A stretch of 64,000 nt of DNA, taken from assembly GCA_013400975.1 (NCBI GenBank), contig WBMZ01004785.1, positions 1 to 64,000 on the forward strand, in the 5' to 3' direction. A program made the translations under genes and the position numbers. Source of the stretch: Atrichornis clamosus (lineage: Eukaryota > Chordata > Aves > Passeriformes > Menuridae). Below are positions 36,161 to 47,663 of this stretch, in pieces. The notes below the pieces were generated by a model, which ran no database searches, was not told where the DNA came from, and worked only from the letters and a program-made list of their open reading frames with translations. Numbering within the stretch: position 1 is the first letter of the stretch; each line of letters opens with the position of its first letter.

Positions 36161-37905
36161 ACAATCACAGAACAGTTGAGATTGGCAGGCACCTTTGGAT
36201 CATCTAGTCCAAACTCCCTCTCAAGGCAAGGACACCTACAGCAATTTGCTCAGGGTTGTGTCTGATCAGGTTTTGAATATTGCCAAGGAGGAAGACTCCA
36301 CACCTTCTCTGGGCAACCTGTGGAGGAGCTAAAAAAAAAAAAAAAGCTTTTTCTTGTGTTTAAACAGAATCTTCTCTATTTTGGTTTGTGCCTTCTTGTC
36401 TAGTCATTGGGTCCTATGAAGGTAAGTCTGGCTCCTTCTTGATTCCTCTATCAGATAAACGTCAAAAACATCTCCTCTGGGCCATTTCTTCATCAGGTTA
36501 AGTAGTCCCAGCACTTTCAGCCTCTCTTGGTATGACAGATTCTCCAGTCCCTTAATCATCTCTGCTGCCCTTTGCTGGACTGACTCCAGTATGTCCCTGT
36601 CTTGTTTTGGAGATACCAGGCCTAGGCACAGTACTCCAGATGCATCTCACTAGGCTGAGCTGCCCTCCACCTTCTGGCAATGTTCTTCTTAGTACAGCCC
36701 AGGAGGCTTTTGCACAGACATGAGAGCGTAAGTGGCAGGGCTTCAGTTGATGTTAAACTTGTCTAATGGGACCCCAAGATCCTTTTTGGCAACACAGTTT
36801 TCTAACCAGTCTACAGATACGTAGGTTTATTCCTATGCAGGTGCAGGACTGTATTTTTCTCTCTGACTGTATTTCATGAGATTCCTGTAATCCAATTTTT
36901 TTAGCCTGTTGATATTCCTTTGAATATCAGTAACACTCTATAGTTTATCAACCACTTTTCCCAATTTTTTTGTCACATCCAGACTTGCTAGGGATGCATT
37001 CTGTCCTATTATCCAAGTAATTAATGAAGACATTAGCCAATGTTTGCTCCAGTATTGACTGAGGTATTAATGTTTCCCATGAGTATCATGATCTGAAAAA
37101 GTGGAATTGTCTGAAGGTTTCACCTGCTTTTTCCTGATCAGGTGTCCTGGAGCAGACACACACAACTGTACCAGCCACTTTGGCCTAACCTCTAATCCTC
37201 ACACATAAATTCTGAGCTATCTTATAATTCACCTGAAGGAAGATCTTTGTATATTCCTTCTTCACTCCCATAAAGTGACTCTCCCTTTGTGCCATCCTGG
37301 CCTGTCCTTAAATGTCCCTAAAGGGGGACATGTCTCCATCTATTGCAGCACTTCAGTTGTGTGAATTCTTACCACACCTTTATGATGACTTCAGAGCCCT
37401 CAAACTGAACACTGACCTCTATTTCCTCACCTGTCCCCCATGTTTCATGTGTTATTATACAGAGAGGCATCCAGCTGTGCTCATATCCCAGAAAAGGTAC
37501 AAGTGTTTTCCCCATGAAAACGGTCTTTGCTTGCAGATGCACTTTTATTTCAGTGACTAGGTTTAAAATTGACCCCTTTCAACACCTTTTTGTTGATAAT
37601 GAGGATGATCCAGTCCACTCCACCCTGGACCCTTTGCTTGCCAACCTTGTCCACCATTTCCTCACTTAATTGCTGGCTGTAAACTCTGTGCTGTTGTTGC
37701 CACTTAAAAGCTCTTCCCACTTGCTTGCACAGCCTGGTGACAAAGGTGATTTTGGTTCACTTTGAAAAGCAGGTCCTGCCTCTTCCCAGCAGTTCTTAAT
37801 CCTTGAATAGTCCCAAAGTCACAAAAAACATATCTGTGTTTCCAACACCAGTCATGCATTTGGCTGTTGACCCACAGCATCAGTGAGTCACCATCAGGAT
37901 CAAGG
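36161..37905 (-). mobile_element. long CR1 LINE copy missing its middle
   Basis: Antisense on plus. From 36161 the complement of the 3' tail and terminal region runs on to the reverse-transcriptase palm (gacttgctagggatgcattc, at about 36982). It ends near 37060. After about 70 unclear bases the complement of the endonuclease begins: 37141-37210 corresponds to the WVRI and VGVYYRP part, 37320-37360 to the ETWW part, and 37441-37472 to the NKQEEL part. Then 37800-37905 matches the end of ORF1, with minus-strand residues QMHDWC at about 37842-37862 as in the ORF1 esterase. So ORF1 end, endonuclease and 3' end are present in order, while the C-terminal endonuclease and the first part of the reverse transcriptase are gone. 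No open frame remains. A 15-base a-run at 36331-36345 lies inside. Confidence 0.85.
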
Positions 37906-38240
37906 AGAAAAACTGATGCTGCACAGTGTGCTGATCTCTTGTCCCTGCTTGTTCACTTGGCAAGACAGACCCTCTGTCAGTGCTCTCCTTCTGCTGCCCC
38001 AGCCTCAGGAAGAGACCCGAGGTGTCCCCACAGTCCCAGACCCGAAGAGATGCATCAGTACTCGAGTCGAGACCCCGGATGTGCTGGGGAAAAACTCCAG
38101 GGGCTGGAGGGGACTGAGCCCTGCAGTGTGGCTCCAGCACTGCTGAGCAGCACATGTGCTGCGCTCCCCAGATTCCTGCCCCCACTGTGTGCCCTTCTGC
38201 ATGAACTGCTGCCTTTGTTATACAACAGCCCATCTCCTGA
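37906..38240 (-). other. GC-rich block next to CR1, possibly its ORF1
   Basis: Clearly richer in GC and CpG than its surroundings, with long open frames on both strands (129 codons plus at 37867-38256, 117 codons minus at 37880-38233), as expected of GC-rich DNA with few stops. It begins exactly where recognisable CR1 ORF1 ends, so it may be the 5' part of the same element, an unrelated repeat, or a small single-copy GC island. I cannot match it to ORF1 convincingly. Confidence 0.4.
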
Positions 38241-41200
38241 GCAGATGAGTTGCTAGTCTGAACTGGCAGGTACCTAGATGTTCTTTGTAATTCTGCAGTG
38301 GTTTGCTTCTCCCTGCTTTATTACAGTGTCAGAACAATTCTTTGTGGTTTAACTGCAGGGAACTGTATTGTTTATTCAATAATAGATTAGGCCTGGAGAA
38401 GGAAAGGTGTGAGGGTGGAAATGGGTACACATAATCTCAAATACCAGCAGAAAGTCAGACTTTTAATAACTTGATCAAAGCCAGAGATGTTTATTAACCT
38501 GTTTCATACCAAGAAAGATGTGACCTGGGCAGAGAATAATTGAAAAGGAGATAGCAAAACCCAAATAATACCTCTAGGGCTTTTTTGGTTTTGCTTTTTT
38601 TAAAGAAAAATTAAAAATTGTTTTTTTCTTAGGCCGTACAGTCTGACATTTTAGTGTCTAGTGTGTTTTCCTTTACTGTAATTTGAGATGCAAAGACTTA
38701 ATTTACAAGTGGAGAAAGGGAAATAGTCTTTAAAATGTCATTTTGCCACAGGCGTCAAGAAGTATTTATACACACTGATTAGCAGCCACTGTCTTTTTAA
38801 TGAGAAATGGGTTGTCATTTTTCATTGTAGCAAATCCTGCTGTCATTGTTCTCTACTATATTTTTAGCAACTCCATAATACATATCTGAATAAAATAAAT
38901 AGCTGTATCGCTCCCAAATGAGGAAATCTTCAAAAACCTCCACCAAACCCCCAAAATGGTTATCTCTACAGAATAGAGAGCTGCTCTTTTTCATAAATAC
39001 ATTATCTTTTAGTAATATATAGTAACAGTGTATTAACAAACTTCATTGGATTCTAATTAATGGTTTTAAATATTAGTATTGTTTTAAAAAATGAAAAAAT
39101 TGTAGATCTCTTCATGCCATTCAGGTGGTGGGGAGACAAAGTTTCACGAATGTGGAATCATTTTACATATTATGTAGTACTGAGTGATACCAGAAACAAT
39201 GAATGAAGCTTGAAGTCCCAGAGTTATTTTTTTCCTCCCAGGTATATTTAGGCTCCTATATTCTAGTTAACATGTCATGGCTTCAGCTGTCTTTGAAGTA
39301 CATGTGAGTTTAGACATTGATGTTAATAGAAGCACTGCTGGACCCTGGTAGCTGAAATATTCTGGACAACTATGGTCCTCACTATGAATATTGCCTGAAA
39401 GAAGGTGATTCGGACAACATTTCTATACAGTGAACATGGTATTGACTGTGCAGTAAAGTGGGATGATGGTAGCAAGTCTAATCTGGTCATATCTGGTGCA
39501 GCATAGCTCTTATCATGAGAGTTTCTGACAGGTTGAGTATTTGTGCTCCTACAAAGGAGTGAAAAGTTCTGTTGTTTACCTGAGCACCTGGTAGAACTGT
39601 GACGTGACAGTGACCCTCAGAAAGCAAGATAAGACTGATTTTATAGATTTTATGACCTTTGAGTTTGTTTGTGATTTCTTTTTCCCCCCCTCCAGATTTC
39701 CATAGGAACATGATTTTGAACCAATTACTTCATCATTAAAAGAAAGACTTCAGAGAACAGTAAAGATAAATAGTGCTGAAGTCCATAAGTCTGGTGTTCA
39801 TTACAAATTTATGAGGAACTACCTTTGTACAAGTTTACTTTATTATCTCTTCTTTACAAATGAAGGGAATATGTTGTTGAAATGATGCAACGTACTGGTG
39901 CTTTATCTTCTTCATTGCAAAAATCTAAATAGAGTATGAATTTTAACAGGTCACAATTCTGATATACAGTATGGTTAGACACATCATTATGCCTATTTAA
40001 ACTTGGCTGAAAGATTAGGTCAAACACCACTCTGAGATGTGATTTTTGTTTCAACATTAGTTCTAATCACTGATTTTTCAGGCTTTCAAAAAAGGTCTAA
40101 ATGGATGTGGATTCATGTTCTCACTGCTTACACATTTTGTCAAATGGAAATGTATTTACTTTTACCTTGTTATACAGCAGCAAATATAATGGATATATGT
40201 TTCTTTGATATATATTTGTTGCTATGGGTAAGCTTCAGAATTTTCTTGTTTTCTGCAGATATTAGTTGCATGTAATGTAACCATACAAAGCTCATGAAGA
40301 TGAAAAGGGGAAAATGCAGCAAATACTTTAAGCACTTTTACTGAGTGTTGTAAAAATACTGAAGGTAACGGTGACAACTAACTAACATGGTATCATTAGT
40401 TACCATTGAAAGAGGTGAGCCAGAGCAGCACTAAATGCAGGAAATGAGACACCACTCATCAGCTCAAAACTTTCCTAAGCTTTAGTGCTATCATGACAGA
40501 ATTTATTTTGCTATTAAGGAATATTTGTATGTTTAAGCCAAGTATATCAACCTAGAAAAAGTAAAGTGGAGTGAATGAGCAATATTTAGATACAGATCGT
40601 AATGTTTTTCAACCTAGTCACAGGCCTAGAATTCTTCTTCTCCAAAAGGAAGCATCTGTAGTGAGGGGGTCATTTTTCTCACTATGAGCTCTTAATTACT
40701 CAAAGTTAGTAGGTGGTATTGCTTGCTTTTCCTCATAGCTCTTGACAGCATCAGACAGGAATGCAGAAATTGTTATCACTTCAGGTCCTTGAGACACTTG
40801 AGAAGCTGGGCATAGTGGAAGAACCCCTGTACACATAGAAGGGCTAACACAACCAAACCGTAGTAGTTAGTCATGGTACTGATATGTTGCCCCTATGTTT
40901 GCTAAAATGAGATAGAAGTGTGGCCTCCCCTCAGGCACCATACAGTGGGCATTCTCTGTAACGTTAAAACAGTTTTCATTGTGTGATAAAATGTAATTAA
41001 GCAACACCGAGTTTGAAATTAATTTGGCAACAACTCAGATGTTTCTCAATAGTTTGTGTTGTTCATTAGTATGAAATACTGAGGCCTTTACCACATTTAC
41101 ATTCATCTTAGGAGTGTGTAATGAGGGAAAGTTGCAAGAAAACATATAAAACCCGTCTGTATAGCGATGCAATAGCAGTTAAGAAATATAATAAAATGAA

Positions 41201-44200
41201 CACAACCACTAGAATTAAATGCTAATTAGAATGATGTATTGTGCCCATGCACAGAGTTTGATCTGAGTTCTTGATTACTGTTGGGCACAGACTGTTTAGC
41301 AACAGGGAGATAAACTTCCTAGACCCAACCGTCTGCCAAAGTGGCAGTGTTCAAGTGCTTGAACATATGTGATGTTCAACTGACCACATGAACCAAACAT
41401 TTTACTTAATGTTTAAGCTCCAAAATATGTGCTTTATTTATTGAACATGGAGATCCCTCATCCCTCTCACCGGTAGTCATGACCCTATTAAAAAATGTTG
41501 TTTTAACTTTCTATATAGGAACAGAGTCTGGACGAAAGTAGCCTTTGGAACATTGATTGCAATGTTTCACAGCTGTAGGTAAGCATTAAATACAGTGGTT
41601 TCTAATCCCTTTTATCAAAGTACTACAACTCCCATCTCTTCATCACAAAACTGGAAAAAATATATAACTTAGATTTAGGTTGGGTTTTTTTGCCTTCATC
41701 ACATAAACAAAATCAAAATATTTTATTGTCATTGCTTCTGAAAATCTTAGACCACCTGTTTCGTTGTGGAACTAATCACAGTCTATCTTAACCTTACTGA
41801 CTTCAGAGGCATTAGTTGGAATTACAGTAGTATTGCATGGTGCAGTAGTTCAAACCACTGGTAATACACCATCAGAATACTTTTTGTCTGCAGTTCAAGA
41901 AATATGCAATGTAATACTGTGTTTCACAGAGATTTTGCAATACCTTAAAGCACTTACAGTTCCACTTACAGTTCTGCAAGGAAAAAAAAAAAAGAAAAAT
42001 GGGCTGGAACCTTAAAAGAATCTGTCTGTCTTTAATTAGTACTATTTAATTTATTTTTTTTCATGTTTCTGAATCATCTGCCACCCTTTAGTACTGACAA
42101 CTCCATTAAAGTGTTTTTCTGTCTATTGAAGGAACTTTCATTCTATTTTATTTGACAGCTAACTAAAGTGTACAGTTTTCCTTTCTTCACTTTCATGGCC
42201 TATTAATTTCTCTTATATAGCCAATCAAATTTGTTACCACTAACCAATGTCACCACATTAGACCAAGAGCTAGAAGCCATTCCCAAGCTACGTCTCTGTG
42301 AACTCTGCCACTAAAATGGTCTTTCTCAACACTGATTAGGGCCAGAACACTGTGAACTTGCAGACTTCTATTCACCTAAAACAAAGCAAAATTAGGTAAT
42401 CTTGCCCACAAACTATGTAGTGTGACCATTCAAAGGTAACTTCCATTGTTTTGGGAATGGCTGTGAGGTTGATGAACCTTGCATGAAACGGGGTGCTCCC
42501 CAGTGCCAAACTGATTCTAAGGGCTGTGTATTATTGCACTAATGCTGCTGTAAATTTGTCAGCAGTGCTCAGTATTCTGTTTCGAGATTGAGGGATTGGC
42601 ACAATGCGAGGACGTGTTCTGTATGCCAGTCCTCATCAGAGGACTACAATGTGGGATGACTGTAGGCGATGCCCAGAAAAAATGGTGTGAATTTCATTGC
42701 ACTGGGAACTGGGGCAGCTCCTCAAAAGTGGGACAAAGACTGCATTTCTTATTAGTATTCAAAATCACAGAAGGATTTACAAAGAAAAATAGATTGATTT
42801 TAGGATCACAGGAAGTGTAGACTTAAGGATCAGTCATAACTGGGAAGTAATTACAGAGGTGTAAGTAATATTATGATTTAAGAAATAAATATGAGCTATT
42901 TTCTGGAGATGAGTGGAAGAGATCTCCTCACTCTCTAGGGTGATAATATCTGTAAAGAAAAGGGGGACACAGAGACAACATTCCATTGCAGGACAGAAAA
43001 CGGAGAATTTTCTAGGAAAATCTTTTGTTTTAGTGAAAAATCTGTGTGTCAGTAATTTCCGTGTTATGTATGTGGCAGGCTTGAGTGGGTATGAAATGAG
43101 GAGAGGAGTAAGGACCCAGACTAGCCTGTGACTTAATGCACTGATGCTCATAGTATTTACTTGGTACGTGAGAGAATCACACTTGGAATTGTCATGCTTA
43201 GCTCACAACAGCAGCTTAAATCTCTTACATCAGTTTCAAGTAAATACTTCTATTAGTTTACAGATCACGACAGTAAAATTGGCTCATTCATCTTTGCTGG
43301 AGATTTTTCGAATTTGGTAATTCAATATGTGATAAAGCCCTGAACTTGCTTGACTTGACCTTCCAGCTTCTCCACATCAGGTGGAACAGCTGGACTCTTA
43401 TTGACCCTCTCTTCTGATTCTTCTTCCTGTCTTCCTTCACTTTTTTGAAAGCCTCATTTCATGGAGAGTGAAACTATTTTTAAATCATAAATATTCTTTC
43501 CTAGCTTGCTCTGGCAGGCAGGATGTTTTGGGTTCTTTTTGTGGTTTGGGTTTTTGTTTCTTTGTTTGTTTGTTTGTTTCCTGTGTACTCTTGGGCTGTG
43601 CAAAGTAAGATAGGTCTTTGAATGTCTGTTCAAAATATATACCCAGAAATTCTATGGCCCAGGAGTTGCATGGCAAAATGGATGGACACATCAATGGAAT
43701 TTTCTCAATTTAATGAAAATTTACAAATTTACTGATCTAGACCTGAGATCTGAATAAAACGATTTAATACCTAACAGGTAATTTTTGACAGAAAAATCTC
43801 TCTGGCTTTAGAAATGCCAGAATTATTTAATTTTAGAATTAAAAATGCTAAGGATTAGAATTAGAAATGCCAACTTCTTTCAGGTAAGAAAACAATTTCT
43901 GCTGGTATTGAGATAATAGATACATAGAAATCAAGTTCAGAACATACAGAATTGTTAAGTTTAGAGGATTTCTACCTTGACTGAGGTATTATAAGAATAA
44001 TTTTGATCATGAGTGTTTTTTACAAGGCCTAATTTCTCTATGACTCAGCAAGGAACCTACCTTTATTAGCTGAGTTTTCCAATAAAAATTCATGGAAGCT
44101 TTTTGTTCACACAAATATTTGGAGAAGAGCTTCTATGTATATGAATAAGGTTACTGGAGCATGAATGATCTTTTTTTTTTTTTGTACAAACAAGGGTATT

Positions 44201-44448
44201 CATGCTGAAATTTCTTAACTAGCTCCCCAACATAAAAAGGCTTTGTGCATCTATGAGTTATGGGTTAGCAGTCAGAGGTAGACAAAGAGTGTTTTAAAAT
44301 GTAAGAAATAAATAAGCTTTGGTGTGAATTAATATGAGCAGAAAAAATTGAATTATGGGATCATATTGAGTAATAGCAAAGAATAATCACTGAAAGAACA
44401 GTTCTGTGCTCCTGGAAGGAAAGCTACTATTCTGAAACATTTGGCTGA
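38241..44448. other. single-copy AT-rich DNA, no recognised gene
   Basis: No gene and no repeat family is recognised. Open frames at 42596-42820 (plus) and 42834-43151 (minus) have no good splice sites and are not called. Short homopolymer runs occur at 39684-39693 and 41980-41998. Confidence 0.5.
43553..43580. repeat. (tttg)n simple repeat
   Basis: About five tttg units, preceded by a gtttgggttttt stretch. Confidence 0.85.
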
Positions 44449-45000
44449 TCAGCCTCACCTCAGTCCCTGGGAAGGTGATAGGAAAACCAATCCTGGAAAC
44501 CATTTCTAGGCACGTGAAGGACAGGAAAACAGGAGTAGTCAGCATGGACCCACTGAGGGGAAGCCGTGTTTGACGGACTTGAAAATGTTCTGCTATAAAA
44601 TGGCTGGCTTGGTAGATGATGGGGGAGTAGTAGATTTTGTTTTCTAGATTTCAGTAATTATTTTGGTGTTTCCTGTAAGATGCTTATGGAAAAGCTGTTG
44701 AAGCATGGGCTGGAGGAGCAGACAGTGAGGTGGATGGAAAACTGGCTGAGTAGCCTGGACTGGGGCATGGTGATCAGTGGTACAAAGTCTTGTTGGAGGC
44801 CAGTAATTAGCAGTGCACCCCAGGGATCAACAGTTGTTCCTATCCCATTAAACGTCTTCACTAATGGTTTGGATGATGGGGCAGAGTGTACTCTCAGCAG
44901 GTTTGCTGATGATGCTGAACTGGGAGGTGTGACTGATATGCAGGAGGGTTGTGCTGCCATCCAAAGGGACCTGAACAGGCTGGAGAACGGGAGAAAAGAA
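44449..45000 (+). mobile_element. CR1 LINE, ORF2 reverse-transcriptase fragment
   Basis: Plus-strand CR1 ORF2 from cagcctcacctcagtccctg (motif TSVPGKV) through aaccatttctaggcacgtga (ETISRHVKD) to the palm domain. A 110-codon frame (44680-45009) keeps EQTVRWMENWL, VISGTKS, PQGS and the catalytic box FADDAELGG (FADD at 44902-44913), ending in AIQRDLNRLEN. Upstream of 44680 the frame is broken by stops and a shift. The thumb domain and the whole 3' end with its tail repeat are missing. This is unusual, since CR1 copies normally keep the 3' end and lose the 5' end. Confidence 0.95.
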
Positions 45001-45009
45001 ACAGACTAA
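44680..45009 (+). pseudogene. CR1 reverse-transcriptase palm remnant
   Basis: This is the longest surviving piece of CR1 coding sequence in the window. It spans the middle to the end of the polymerase palm, with the paired catalytic aspartates of FADD intact. It lacks the fingers, thumb and endonuclease, so no activity is expected. The open frame looks like slow decay rather than selection. Confidence 0.8.
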
Positions 45010-45691
45010 CTTGCTTGCATTTACATTAGTTTCAACTAGGATGCCTGTGGGATCTGCATGCAAAGTGTGATTTCAACTTCCCTGTCACAGCTAATGCACT
45101 GATATAGTGATCACAATTAAAATATAAATTTTAATAGTTAGCAGCATCACAGTATCCTGAAGTATGCCCATGTATTAGACAGGCGATATCTATGGTAATT
45201 TCTAACCATATCATGGCTTCTAACACAAATATAATGAACATGGATGAAGGTGTTATATGAGCTTTTCTCTCCTGTTCTCAGTCCAGCTGTTGTCCTTTCC
45301 ATACTGAGTGACTATCACGTTGAAGAATATTAGTTTGTATAAAGGTAGACTTGTTCTGCAGGGTTGGTACACTCCATTTCCAGATGAATGTTAACATTTA
45401 TTAATTGATCTGTAAATGTTTACTTAGACATTTAAGCTTATAAATCCTGAACCTATAAAATGTGCAATAAAATATTCAAGATGGAGGTTTTGGAAGGTGA
45501 ATATTGGAATATTTTGCATACTTGTCACAATCAAGATATTCTCTTGCTGTTTCAATTTGTCCGTGTTGCAAAATGAATTATGGATAAATTTTCTTAGAGA
45601 TGCTTCAAACATATTGAGGCTTAGGCCAAGCAAATATTATGGTGGTGTAGAACACTTGAGCACCTTTCCAGAGGCTTTAAAGCTCCTTGTA
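45001..45691. other. single-copy AT-rich DNA
   Basis: No gene or repeat is recognised between the CR1 fragment and the octamer cluster. Confidence 0.5.
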
Positions 45692-45734
45692 ATTTGCATA
45701 ATTTGCATAACTCATGGTAAAAATTAATGCAAAT
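45692..45734. promoter_or_regulatory. cluster of three octamer (POU) motifs
   Basis: Exact octamers lie at 45692-45699 and 45701-45708 (atttgcat twice, 9-bp period) and at 45727-45734 (atgcaaat, opposite orientation), the last embedded in ttaatgcaaattaat with flanking homeodomain-type atta sites. Octamers are bound by POU-domain factors. Three exact copies in 43 bp are unlikely even in AT-rich DNA, so an enhancer-like element is possible. No transcript start or gene lies nearby. Confidence 0.35.
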
Positions 45735-47138
45735 TAATATAACATTCCTTTGAAAACTTGCACTTTTTGCAGCTGAAGTCCAAATTTGAGGGGAATTTGG
45801 CAGGGATCAATAAGAATCTGCAGAGAGAATAAGGTAAGCTGGGGCAGCCAAACAAAACAGCCTGGTTGTTCAAGAGGTGGGGCAAGAAAGTCTGATGCAG
45901 CAGCATGACTTCCTGCCTGGAGTCAGGAGCAGTCATGTAGTATCCTGGTAGTTGCCAGCAGCCGAAGCACAGCTGAAGCAGCAATTCTTAAGGAGTAGAA
46001 AAAGGAAAATAATCAGACTGAAAAAGTCAAGTCCTTATTGACCTAAAGAAAAGAGGTATCCAAGGTAGCTGGTAAGACTACGCAATAAATTCAGTAATGG
46101 AGAAGAACAATTTGATGTAAGTGCCCCAATGAAGATGTGACAAAACTGCAAGGGAACAGAGATTATTGCTTGTCTCTATGCGAATTGTGCAATCTGCATT
46201 CCTTAAAACTTGGCACAGGGGGACTAGATATTTATGTTACTTATGTATCTGACTTCCTGATTATGTGGTTTAGTTACTAAAAATAACAGTGCATATTCCT
46301 TTAGTCAAACACTACTGCAGTTCCACTAAATGTTTTAGAAATGCTCAATGAACCTTTCCTGAATTCCTGTTTCAGTTCCTTTGCAGTCTTTGCTACTATT
46401 TCTTTTGGGGTTACTGTAGAATTGGGGTGGGGGCTGTCTGCAAATTCTACCTGTCTATCTGCTTGTTGCTAAAATTGGTTGTCCCCTACTTGTTTTCCTC
46501 AAAACCTCATCTTCAGGATTCTGTACTTCACAGAAATGAGGATTAACCTTTCTGATAGCTGTAGTCTTTTAAAGTTCAAGATTTATCTATGTAGAAATGA
46601 ACTGGAGCTCCACTTTATAATGGATTTCACACTTTTGAATCCCTGTTATACCATGCATTTTTTTTATGTCTTTATCAGTTTTCCATGCAGCATGTTACAA
46701 TTTGTTCTACTGTCTGCTGCAGTTCTGCTAAACTGGGAATTTGCCCTCTCCTACTAAACACAATTTCAATAGTGATGTACTGTGCTGTAAAGGCAATGCC
46801 GTTAGGTTTGGCAGAACTAAACCCATTCCAACCTCTCTAACCTTTTCAATTATCTCTTATCTGTCTCAATCTCTTTTTCATCAAACTGTTCAATCACAGA
46901 TACTTGTGATGTTAAATGTTGAAATACAGGCTCTCCTGGAAAAGAAACTTAGATAATCTGCAACAGACTTTGGTTTTTTTGTTCATTAAATTGTGAACCT
47001 GTCAGAGAAAAATCTTCTGGAGTTTCATGTCCTGTAAATACAGATGTAATGTATATTTATGACATGTTACACTATTTCTCTTAACTATATTACAAACACA
47101 CTCTAAGCTTAATTTTCATGTTTGATTCTCCAAGAACC
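45735..47138. other. single-copy AT-rich DNA, no recognised gene
   Basis: No gene and no repeat family is recognised. Open frames (45724-45984 minus, 46479-46757 plus) lack splice support. Confidence 0.5.
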
Positions 47139-47663
47139 CATAGAATCATAGAATCATTAAGGTTGGAAGAGACCTTTAAGATGATCCAGTCCAACTGTCC
47201 ACCCAGTGCTAACACCATAACCCCTAAACCACTAAACCACATCAGCCAGGGCCAGATCCAGACACCTCTTAAGTACCTCAAACGATGGTGACTCCACCAC
47301 CTCTCTGGGCAACCTATTCCAATGCCTGACCACCCTAAACAGTGAATTTTTTTTTCAAATATCTAATCCAGATCTCTCCTGGCTCAACTTAAGACCCTTT
47401 CCTCTGCTCCTCTCACTGCAGGCATGGTAGAAGAGACTGGTCCTCACCTCTCCACCCCTCCTTGCAGGTGGTTGTAGAGAGTGATGAGGTCTCCCCTGAG
47501 CCTCCTTTACTCCAGGCTAAACATGCCCAGCTCCCTCAGCCGCTCCTCATACGATACATTTTCTAGACCCTTCACAAGCCTTTTTGCCCTTCTCAGGACA
47601 TGGTCCAGCAGCTCAATGTCCTTTTTGAACTGAGCGGCCCAGAAACGAAAGCAATATCTGAGG
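47139..47663 (-). mobile_element. CR1 LINE, 3'-terminal fragment, fairly young
   Basis: On plus it opens with catagaatcatagaatcatt, two complement copies of the 8-bp CR1 tail unit, then aaggttggaagagaccttta. It continues with little decay through ctgggcaacctattccaatg, gtagagagtgatgaggtctc and caggctaaacatgcccagct to near 47663. About 525 bp, 5'-truncated. It is the least diverged CR1 here, so probably among the youngest insertions. A minus-strand frame at 47281-47090 is only the usual open stretch of the CR1 tail. Confidence 0.97.

Noticed and set aside
37867..38256. 129-codon plus frame and 117-codon minus frame over the same bases
   Set aside because: Both strands are open because the block is GC-rich with few stop triplets; it adjoins CR1 and neither peptide is recognisable.
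47090..47281. 63-codon minus-strand frame
   Set aside because: It is the usual open stretch of the CR1 3' tail, not a gene.
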